Assembly (NCBI GenBank): GCA_964420285.1
Contig: CAYQTE010000111.1
Span: 1-11,087, forward strand
Source: CAYQTE01 sp964420285
GTDB lineage: Bacteria; Planctomycetota; Phycisphaerae; Tepidisphaerales; Tepidisphaeraceae
Length of the DNA: 11,087 nucleotides
Direction of reading: 5' to 3'
Part shown: piece after piece, positions 1 to 5,665 of the stretch
Layout: each line of letters opens with the position of its first letter
Position numbering within the stretch: position 1 is the first letter of the stretch
The notes under the pieces: generated by a model
What the model was told of the DNA's origin: nothing
Seen by the model: only the letters and a program-made list of their open reading frames with translations
Database searches by the model: none
Made by a program: the position numbers and the translations under genes

Positions 1-1868
1 TGGGCCATGCCGCCGGGGATGACTTCGGTGCCCTGGATGCGGCCGCGTTTGCCGGAGAGGTCGCCGGTGATCGTGCCCATCTTGTCCTCGGGGACGATGA
101 CTTCCATGTTGACGATCGGCTCGAGCAGGACGGGCCGGGCCTTGAGGATGGCGTCCTTGAAGGCGTACTTGCCAGCGGTGCGGAAGGCCACTTCCTTCGA
201 GTCGACCGGGTGGCTCTTGCCATCGGTCATCGCGACGCGGACGTCCTGCACGGGATAGCCGGCGATGGGGCCTTGTTCGAGAAGATCCCGGACGCCCTTT
301 TCGACGGCCGGCTTGAACTGGCCGGGAATCGATCCGCCAAAGGTTTCGTCAGCGAATTCGAATCCCTTGCCGCGTTCCAGGGGCTCGATACGGAGGAAGA
401 CCTCGCCGAACTGGCCTGCCCCGCCGGATTGTTTCTTGTGGCGATGATGGCCGTCGGCCCCGACCGAGATGGTCTCGCGGTAGGCGATCTTGGGCGGTTT
501 GGTATCAACGCTGAGTCCACGTTTGGAGAGTTTTTCCAGCATGAGGCGCAGGTGCAGTTCGCCCAGGCCGCTAATGACGACTTCGTGTGTCTGGGTATCG
601 GTGGTCCATCGGAAGGTGGGATCCTCCTCGGCCAGGCGTCCCAGTGCAGTGCTCATTTTCGCTTCATCGCCGCGGGCCTTGGGAGTGACGGCCAGGCCGT
701 ACATCGGCGTGGGATACGCCAGCGGGCGCATGTGTACGGTGTCCAGATTGTGATCGTCGTGCAGGACATCGCCATGATGGATGGTGTCGATCTTGGCGAC
801 AGCGCCGATATCGCCGGCGACCAGTTGCTGGGCCTCGGCGTGGTCCTTGCCCTGGACGCTGAAGATATGGCCGAGCTTGATCGGCTTCTTGTTGTGGCCG
901 ATGAAAATCTGCGCGGCGCCCGTGGCGGTTCCCTGGTGAACGCGGAACAGGGCCAGTTTGCCGACGAACGGGTCGGTGGTGACTTTGAACACGTGCGCCA
1001 GCAGCGGCTTGGTGGGGTCCTCCACATAATTGAACGGCTTCTCATCGGCGCCCTCGCCGGTGAGGAACGGCCGGATGTTGCCTTCCAGCGGGCTGGGGAA
1101 ATGGCGTTCGATGGCATCGAGCAGTTCCATGACGCCGACATTGCCCTTGGCGTTGGTGAAGAGGATGGGAATGACGTGGCCCTGGCCCATGGCCATTTCA
1201 AACGGGGCGTGAAGGGCCTTGAAATCCGGCTCCTCGCCGCCGAGGTATTTCTCCATGAGCCCTTCATCCAGCTCGACGATCTGTTCGAGGATGTTCTTGT
1301 GAGCGTCGATGACCGGACCCAGGTCGCTGTCGCCGGTGTTGTTCAGGAGACATTCGACGACGCGCTTGCCGCCGTCGGCGGGGAGATTGATCGGCAGGCA
1401 TTGCGTGCCGAACGTCTCGCGGATCTGGGCAAGCAGCCTGGGCAGATCGATGTCGGGGACGTCGATCTTGTTGATGATGATGGCGCGGGGCAGGTTCAAT
1501 TCGCGGGCCATCTCCATAACGCGGCGGGTGACGACTTCGATGCCGCTGACGGCGTTGATGACCATGGCGACGGTTTCGACGGCGGCCAGGCAGCCGATCG
1601 TCTGGCCGACCAGATCGGGCGAACCAGGCGTATCGATGATATTGATGTGCGTGCCCTTGTGATCGGCGTGAAGGAGGTGGGCGTAGATCGAATGGCCGTG
1701 CTCCTTCTCCTCCTTTTCAAAATCGCTGAAGCTGGACCCGTCGGTGACGGAAGCGGCGCGGTTGACGGCGCCGGCGGCCAGGAGAAGGGCATCGGTGAGA
1801 GTGGTCTTGCCCGCTCCGCCGTGGCCCGCGATCAGTACGTTGCGAATATCGCCTGTGGAATAGGACAT
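1..1868 (-). CDS. fusA: Elongation factor G, EF-G2-like translational GTPase (partial, C-terminus outside window)
   Basis: This is a ribosomal translocase-type GTPase acting in the cytoplasm. The reverse-strand frame is open from ATG at 1868 to the window edge, giving 622 complete codons. EF-G proteins are about 690-710 residues, so roughly the last 70-90 residues of domain V are missing. The P-loop is GHGGAGKT (residues 15-22), G3 is DTPGSPD (79-85) and G4 is NKID (133-136). Canonical EF-G has AHIDAGKT in the P-loop; the GHGGAGKT form is typical of the EF-G-like paralog group often called EF-G2. The later domains are clear, including ELHLRLMLEKL and the domain V stretch GKRGRIQGTEVIPGG near the left edge. 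The start is supported by GAGGAG eight bases upstream. No str-operon genes are visible beside it, which fits a stand-alone paralog, so fusA2 might be the better symbol. The family is certain; the exact role (elongation, recycling or a specialised function) is not. Confidence 0.93.
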   Translation of the reverse strand, partial: MSYSTGDIRNVLIAGHGGAGKTTLTDALLLAAGAVNRAASVTDGSSFSDFEKEEKEHGHSIYAHLLHADHKGTHINIIDTPGSPDLVGQTIGCLAAVETVAMVINAVSGIEVVTRRVMEMARELNLPRAIIINKIDVPDIDLPRLLAQIRETFGTQCLPINLPADGGKRVVECLLNNTGDSDLGPVIDAHKNILEQIVELDEGLMEKYLGGEEPDFKALHAPFEMAMGQGHVIPILFTNAKGNVGVMELLDAIERHFPSPLEGNIRPFLTGEGADEKPFNYVEDPTKPLLAHVFKVTTDPFVGKLALFRVHQGTATGAAQIFIGHNKKPIKLGHIFSVQGKDHAEAQQLVAGDIGAVAKIDTIHHGDVLHDDHNLDTVHMRPLAYPTPMYGLAVTPKARGDEAKMSTALGRLAEEDPTFRWTTDTQTHEVVISGLGELHLRLMLEKLSKRGLSVDTKPPKIAYRETISVGADGHHRHKKQSGGAGQFGEVFLRIEPLERGKGFEFADETFGGSIPGQFKPAVEKGVRDLLEQGPIAGYPVQDVRVAMTDGKSHPVDSKEVAFRTAGKYAFKDAILKARPVLLEPIVNMEVIVPEDKMGTITGDLSGKRGRIQGTEVIPGGMA

Positions 1869-1876
1869 CGAAAATG

Positions 1877-1882
1877 CTCCTC
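1877..1882 (-). promoter_or_regulatory. Ribosome binding site of the EF-G gene
   Basis: GAGGAG on the minus strand lies eight bases before the ATG at 1868. This strong Shine-Dalgarno match fixes the EF-G start. Confidence 0.75.
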
Positions 1883-1923
1883 AAGAAAAATCCGGCACTC
1901 TTCGACGTGGCCGGTGTGCTCAG

Positions 1924-1929
1924 AGTATA
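1924..1929 (-). promoter_or_regulatory. Candidate -10 box for the EF-G gene
   Basis: TATACT on the minus strand (five of six to the sigma-70 consensus) lies about 55 bases upstream of the EF-G start, followed by a leader that carries the GAGGAG site. No convincing -35 hexamer stands 16-18 bases upstream; that stretch is pyrimidine-rich on the minus strand. The call rests on the -10 match and position only. Confidence 0.35.
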
Positions 1930-1998
1930 GAGAGAACTGGCGAAAAGAGAAGAAACGGTCCGGCAATCGAGAGGCTGGGGCGATCGACGGCCAGGCGC

Positions 1999-2015
1999 GC
2001 CGGCCCCGGGCCGGC
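1999..2015. other. Short GC-rich hairpin in the divergent intergenic region
   Basis: A perfect 7-bp stem (GCCGGCC / GGCCGGC) closes a 3-base loop CCG. There is no T-tract on either side, so it is not a convincing intrinsic terminator. It sits between two divergent genes, where a terminator would not be expected. In GC-rich DNA a stem like this can occur by chance. Confidence 0.3.
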
Positions 2016-2095
2016 CAACCGACTGCGGGAGAGGCCCGTAAAGAGCCGTAAATCACGGCCGACAATTGCCAATCCCGCTGGGCCCCAAAACATAT

Positions 2096-2101
2096 TATAA
2101 T
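2096..2101 (+). promoter_or_regulatory. Candidate -10 box for the kinase-like gene
   Basis: A perfect TATAAT stands in otherwise GC-rich DNA, directly before the kinase-like gene. The nearest -35-like hexamer, TTGCCA at 2066-2071, is 24 bases away and too far for a standard spacer. Transcription would begin near 2108. That leaves a leader of about 45 bases before ATG 2155, or makes GTG 2110 nearly leaderless. Confidence 0.45.
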
Positions 2102-2154
2102 CCGCTGACGTGAAAGACCCACGGGACGGTTCGGCGACACATCGGCCGAGGCAC

Positions 2155-2913
2155 ATGCCCCCGCCAGCCTGGTCGCTGCGCGCCCTGGGCCGCGACGATC
2201 TGCCGCCGCAATTCGATCTGAACGGTGTCCGCTATCGGCTCGATTGCACCGTCAAGCACGATTTCTGGGCGGCGACAGGCTTTTATACCGACGCCTCCGG
2301 CCGGCGCGTCGTTCTGAAGGTCGGACGGACCATCGAGTTCGCGGCGATTCCGTTCCGCCCGGTCGGCCGGTGGCTTTGCCGTCGCGAAATGGCATTCTTT
2401 GCACGGCTGGCCGATGTACACAACGTGCCGCGACTGCTGGGGCGCGTCGGGGATACCGGCTTCGTGCACGACTTCGTTCCCGGCCAGCCGCTGCGCGACT
2501 TCCAGAGACTGGGCGCCCCGTTCTTCGACGATCTGAGCCGCTTGATGGAACAGGTCCACGGCCGGGGAATCGCGTACATCGATTCGGAAAAGTCGACGAA
2601 CATTCTCGTCGGCGACGACGGCCGGCCGCATCTGATCGACTTCCAGATCAGCCTGGACGCCCAGGCGGTTCCCGGCTTTCTCTGGCAATGGCTGATCCGC
2701 CGCCTGCAAGCCATCGACACCTACCACATCGCCAAGCACAAGCGGCGATTGTGTCCGGCATCGCTGACGGCGGCCGATCGGGACATGCTCCAGCGGCGAA
2801 CGTGGATCGTCCGCGTGCATCGCGCCGTGACGGCCCCCTATTTCCGCCTGCGACGCGCGACATTTCAGCGGCTCAAGAAGACGGGGAAACTCCTGCCGGC
2901 CGGAAGCGATTGA
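2155..2913 (+). CDS. Kinase-fold protein (RIO/InaA-like), function unknown
   Basis: This 252-residue cytoplasmic protein has the landmarks of a small protein-kinase-like fold. There is a candidate ATP-binding lysine at K55 (VVLKVG) and a catalytic-loop region YIDSEKSTNILV with D143 and N149. The metal-binding aspartate D162 lies in LIDFQ, where eukaryotic kinases have DFG. From memory, this D-x5-N ... IDFQ arrangement is typical of a bacterial group annotated as RIO-like or lipopolysaccharide-kinase-like. The usual HxD histidine is replaced by Y141. No membrane segment is evident, and the C-terminus is basic. The substrate is unknown. The start is uncertain: ATG 2155 has GAGG only three bases upstream, while the frame stays open to GTG 2110, adding 15 residues rich in charged and polar side chains. 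I chose 2155 because of the TATAAT at 2096. It is probably not co-translated with leuD, 61 bases downstream. Confidence 0.75.
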   Translation: MPPPAWSLRALGRDDLPPQFDLNGVRYRLDCTVKHDFWAATGFYTDASGRRVVLKVGRTIEFAAIPFRPVGRWLCRREMAFFARLADVHNVPRLLGRVGDTGFVHDFVPGQPLRDFQRLGAPFFDDLSRLMEQVHGRGIAYIDSEKSTNILVGDDGRPHLIDFQISLDAQAVPGFLWQWLIRRLQAIDTYHIAKHKRRLCPASLTAADRDMLQRRTWIVRVHRAVTAPYFRLRRATFQRLKKTGKLLPAGSD

Positions 2914-2941
2914 CCGGTCTGTACTTTCCGCCCCGCGCGAA

Positions 2942-2947
2942 TATGAT
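2942..2947 (+). promoter_or_regulatory. Candidate -10 box upstream of leuD
   Basis: TATGAT (five of six to consensus) lies in the 61-base gap before leuD, 27 bases from the start codon. The only -35-like hexamer, TTGACC at 2910-2915, overlaps the stop codon of the preceding gene and is 26 bases away, which is too far. leuD may be read from here or from upstream. Confidence 0.3.
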
Positions 2948-2974
2948 GAACCCCGCCACAGAGAAAGGTCGTTC

Positions 2975-3538
2975 ATGCAGCAGATCATCAGCGGGAAAGC
3001 CTACGTGCTGGGCGATAATGTCGATACCGACCAGATCATCCCCGCCCAATATCTCAAGTTCGATCCCGGCCGGCCGGAGGAACGAAAACTGTTCGGCATG
3101 TACGCCATGAGCAGCGTGCCGGACGGCCAGATGGGCCTGCCCGGCGGGCACACGCGCTTCGTTGCGGAGAATCAGTACAAGAGTCCGTTTCAGATCGTGA
3201 TCGGCGGCAAGAACTTTGGCTGCGGCTCCAGCCGCGAGCACGCCCCGCTGGCCCTGGCCGAAGCCGGCGTCACCTGTGTCATCGCCGAGTTTTACGCCCG
3301 CATTTTTTTCCGCAACAGCGTCAACGGCGGCTATCTGGTCCCGCTGGAATCCGTCGAGCGCCTGGTCGAAAAAATCCACACCGGCGACGATCTGGAAGTG
3401 CATCTCGATCGCCATGAACTGGTCAACCGCACCCGCGGTAACTCCCGCCACGCCCTGCGGCCGCTGGGGGACGTGCTGCCCATCATCGAAGCCGGCGGCG
3501 TGTTCCCCTATGCAAGAAAAGTGGGGATGCTGAAGTAA
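2975..3538 (+). CDS. leuD: 3-isopropylmalate dehydratase small subunit (LeuD)
   Basis: LeuD is the swivelling small subunit that pairs with the iron-sulfur LeuC to isomerise 2-isopropylmalate to 3-isopropylmalate in leucine biosynthesis. The 187-residue protein opens with GDNVDTDQIIPAQYL (residues 13-27). It carries the family signature NFGCGSSREHAP around C83, followed by EFYARIFFRNSVN. These are the standard substrate-contact regions of the aconitase-family small domain. The length is between the short archaeal-type (about 165) and the proteobacterial LeuD (about 200). ATG 2975 is preceded by AAAGG six bases upstream. No leuC or other leucine gene is visible in the window, so the partner must be encoded elsewhere. 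Homoaconitase small subunit is the main alternative, because the two cannot be separated by these motifs alone. Confidence 0.9.
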   Translation: MQQIISGKAYVLGDNVDTDQIIPAQYLKFDPGRPEERKLFGMYAMSSVPDGQMGLPGGHTRFVAENQYKSPFQIVIGGKNFGCGSSREHAPLALAEAGVTCVIAEFYARIFFRNSVNGGYLVPLESVERLVEKIHTGDDLEVHLDRHELVNRTRGNSRHALRPLGDVLPIIEAGGVFPYARKVGMLK

Positions 3539-3634
3539 CGGGTCCGGCTTGTGAAGGCATGTCACTTGCCAATTGTCGCTATTACTGTTTCGGCCGTGTT
3601 GCGCAACCGCTCGTGGGCCTGGTCCGTGGAAACG

Positions 3635-3639
3635 AAGGA
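3635..3639 (+). promoter_or_regulatory. Ribosome binding site deciding the start of the FG-GAP protein
   Basis: AAGGA lies seven bases before ATG 3647. It supports this start over GTG 3551, which would add 32 residues with no fitting ribosome site. Confidence 0.65.
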
Positions 3640-3646
3640 ATTGAAC

Positions 3647-5440
3647 ATGATCGCCCAGACGCATCGTGTGAATCACCGCGTTCGCGCCGCCGCATTTCAA
3701 CTGGTCGAAACGCTGGAATCCCGAGCCTATTTGTCCGGCGTCGGCGGCGTTGTGCTGGGAACTCCCGTTAATACCCCGGCTGCGGCCAACAACATGGCGC
3801 CGGTGCAGGTGGACTGCGCCGACTTCACTGGCAACAGCAAAGATGACGTCTGCGTGGCCAACCAAAACGACAGCATCAGCGTCCTGCTCAGCAAGGGCGA
3901 CGGGTTGTTCCAGACGCCGGTCAACAGCTATCCAGTCGCCGGCGAGCCGCTGTCGCTGGCCACCGGCCAGTTCACCGGCAGCGGGCACCTCGACATCGTG
4001 GCCGGAACCACCGGCGCCGGCAGCGCTGCCGGCGACGTCAGCATCCTGCTGGGCAACGGCGACGGAACCTTCCAGTCCGCCATCAACATTCCGGCGTTGC
4101 AATCCAACAGCGCGATCGCCGTCGGCAACTTCGTGACCGGCGGCCCGCTCGACATCATCTCGGCGAGCAACAGTGCGTCCCACGTCAACAACGTCTGCCT
4201 GACCATCACCGACGGAACCGGCCACCTTGCCTCGCAGACCTTTTTCAGTACGCCTCTCGGCTCGGTCTCATCGGTCGCAGTTGGCGATTTTGGCAATGGC
4301 CAGGAAGACTTTGCGGTCTCGGAACAGGCGGCCGGTTCCGTGTCGGTCTACCTCGGCAACGGCGACGGCACGTTCCAGAGGCCCGTAACCTACTCCACTG
4401 GCGCCGGCACGACGCCGACATCGATCGTGGCGGGCAGGTTCGACGCCAGCGGAACCATTGGTCTGGTCACCGCCGACGGCACCAGCGGGCAAGTCAGTTT
4501 CCTCGCCAACCAGGGCGACGGGATCTTCGGCACAGCGGTCGAAAGCCCGGTGGCCGGCTCAGCCAACGGCGGCGGGCCGCTTACCGTGCGCCTGGGCCAG
4601 TTCGTTTCGGATTCCGAGCAGGACATCGTCTGCCTGCTCAGCCCCGGAAGTAGCGCGGACGCCACCATCCTGCTGGGCAACGGCGACGGAACTTTCCGCA
4701 CTGGCACAACCATCACGACCGGCGGCGGCAACGACGTCGCCGCCGGCGACCTCGCCGGCACCGGCCTGAGCGACGTGGTGGTCGCCAGCAGTTCTCAAAT
4801 CAGCGTGCTGCTGAGCGCTTCGTTCGCCACGCTGACCAACGGCGTTCTCAACGTCACCTCCCTGAGCGCCCCTTCAACAATCGGCCTTTCTCTGGCCAGC
4901 GGCACTTATACCGTCACGGAAAACGGGCTTACCCCCGAGACCTTCACCGCCTCGCCGGTCACGCAGATCAACATCCAGGGCAGTAGCGGCAACGACTCCA
5001 TCACCGTCGATGCCAGTGTAACCCTCGGCGTCAGCATCCAGGGCGGACCCGGCGACGACACCATCACCGGCGGCAGCGGTAACGACACCCTCTGCGGCGG
5101 TCAGGGCAGCGACTCCATCTCCGGCGATCAGGGCGACGACTCGATCAAGGGCGGGGCCGGCGATGACACGCTGTGCGGCGGCAAGGGAAACGACACGCTG
5201 TTCGGCAGTCTCGGCAACGATATCCTGCGCGGCGGACTCGGCGACGATTCGCTCAATGGCGGCGCGGGAACCAACCAACTCTACGGCGGTCAGGGCAACA
5301 ACACCTTCTACTGCGTGAACGGAACGGCCGACCAGATTTTCGCCGGTGCGGCGACAAACGACAGCCTCATCTATGGCTCAAGCGACAACTACATCATCGA
5401 AAGCGGCACAATCCCGCCGGGGAATATAACGCCGGCCTGA
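3647..5440 (+). CDS. Secreted FG-GAP/VCBS beta-propeller protein with C-terminal RTX repeats
   Basis: A predicted extracellular or surface protein of 597 residues with no enzyme signature. The basic N-terminus leads into LETLESRAYLSG-type sequence (LESRAYLSG, 23-31), a motif common near the start of exported planctomycete proteins. Residues about 45-390 are FG-GAP/VCBS repeats: LLSKGDGLF at 80, LLGNGDGTF at 134, YLGNGDGTF at 235, LANQGDGIF at 286 and LLGNGDGTF at 342, with a decayed copy near 187. The 50-56-residue spacing fits beta-propeller blades. Residues 392-465 are a beta-rich linker. Residues 466-555 hold ten RTX nonapeptides (GGxGxDxUx) expected to bind calcium, and 556-597 form a tail shared with the next gene. 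Cysteines occur in the RTX block (C483, C510) and at the start of the tail (C556), which is unusual for RTX proteins. The ATG has a good ribosome site; the frame is open to GTG 3551. FG-GAP propellers often bind ligands or matrix, but the role here is unknown. Confidence 0.85.
   Translation: MIAQTHRVNHRVRAAAFQLVETLESRAYLSGVGGVVLGTPVNTPAAANNMAPVQVDCADFTGNSKDDVCVANQNDSISVLLSKGDGLFQTPVNSYPVAGEPLSLATGQFTGSGHLDIVAGTTGAGSAAGDVSILLGNGDGTFQSAINIPALQSNSAIAVGNFVTGGPLDIISASNSASHVNNVCLTITDGTGHLASQTFFSTPLGSVSSVAVGDFGNGQEDFAVSEQAAGSVSVYLGNGDGTFQRPVTYSTGAGTTPTSIVAGRFDASGTIGLVTADGTSGQVSFLANQGDGIFGTAVESPVAGSANGGGPLTVRLGQFVSDSEQDIVCLLSPGSSADATILLGNGDGTFRTGTTITTGGGNDVAAGDLAGTGLSDVVVASSSQISVLLSASFATLTNGVLNVTSLSAPSTIGLSLASGTYTVTENGLTPETFTASPVTQINIQGSSGNDSITVDASVTLGVSIQGGPGDDTITGGSGNDTLCGGQGSDSISGDQGDDSIKGGAGDDTLCGGKGNDTLFGSLGNDILRGGLGDDSLNGGAGTNQLYGGQGNNTFYCVNGTADQIFAGAATNDSLIYGSSDNYIIESGTIPPGNITPA
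5042..5437 (+). repeat. RTX nonapeptide block plus constant tail, copy 1
   Basis: Ten tandem 9-residue GGxGxDxUx units (5042-5311) are followed by a 42-residue non-repeat tail (5312-5437). By direct comparison, 114 of 132 residues are identical to copy 2 at 7268-7663, with no gaps. The DNA differs at many third codon positions, so the match is kept at protein level rather than being a very recent DNA copy. Confidence 0.85.
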
Positions 5441-5485
5441 CTGTTCCTTTCTCCCAGGCATGATAGAGCGTCGCAACCCGGCGCC

Positions 5486-5505
5486 TGCGGTTGGGGACAA
5501 CCGCA
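5486..5505 (+). terminator. Hairpin downstream of the FG-GAP gene, possible terminator
   Basis: A perfect 7-bp stem (TGCGGTT / AACCGCA) closes a 6-base loop (5493-5498), 46 bases after the stop codon. No T-run follows, so it is at best a weak or factor-dependent terminator. Confidence 0.35.
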
Positions 5506-5594
5506 CGAGCCGCCGCCCTGGTCGGCTTTTGCGCGCAGTTCGACTTCGGAACGAGCCAGACACAAGCCGATGGAAGCCCCTGACCGTTGGCGCC

Positions 5595-5600
5595 TAGAAT
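5595..5600 (+). promoter_or_regulatory. Candidate -10 box for the metalloprotease-like gene
   Basis: TAGAAT (five of six to TATAAT) lies 65 bases before ATG 5666. The best -35 at a usable distance, TGGAAG at 5571-5576, matches only three of six. It is offered as a weak candidate in the 225-base gap between the two secreted-protein genes. Confidence 0.3.
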
Positions 5601-5652
5601 CACCGCAAACAAGTTGTAGTCGGCGCTGCCTTTTGGCGGCGTCAGGTCTCAA

Positions 5653-5664
5653 GAAAGGCAGGAG
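5653..5664 (+). promoter_or_regulatory. Ribosome binding site deciding the start of the metalloprotease-like gene
   Basis: GAAAGG (5653-5658) lies seven bases before ATG 5666, and a second purine block AGGAG lies at 5660-5664. Together they favour ATG 5666 over the in-frame ATG 5570, which lacks a comparable site. Confidence 0.6.
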
Positions 5665-5665
5665 C

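Noticed and set aside
210..2051. A 613-codon plus-strand open frame opposite the EF-G gene
   Set aside because: It is the antisense shadow of a GC-rich conserved gene. The translation shows no domain, and the minus strand gives an unbroken EF-G.
2095..2988. A 297-codon minus-strand frame opposite the kinase-like gene
   Set aside because: The plus strand carries clear kinase-fold motifs; the reverse product shows none.
3551..3646. A 32-residue extension of the FG-GAP protein from GTG 3551
   Set aside because: ATG 3647 has a well-placed AAGGA and gives the expected short basic N-terminus before LESRAYLSG.
2873..4225. A 450-codon minus-strand open frame opposite leuD and the FG-GAP gene
   Set aside because: It crosses two real plus-strand genes and their spacer, and its product is low-complexity with no recognisable motif.
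5042..5311. The short regular repeats as a CRISPR or DNA-level satellite
   Set aside because: The 27-base period is in frame and encodes RTX nonapeptides; the units vary at silent sites and there are no spacers.
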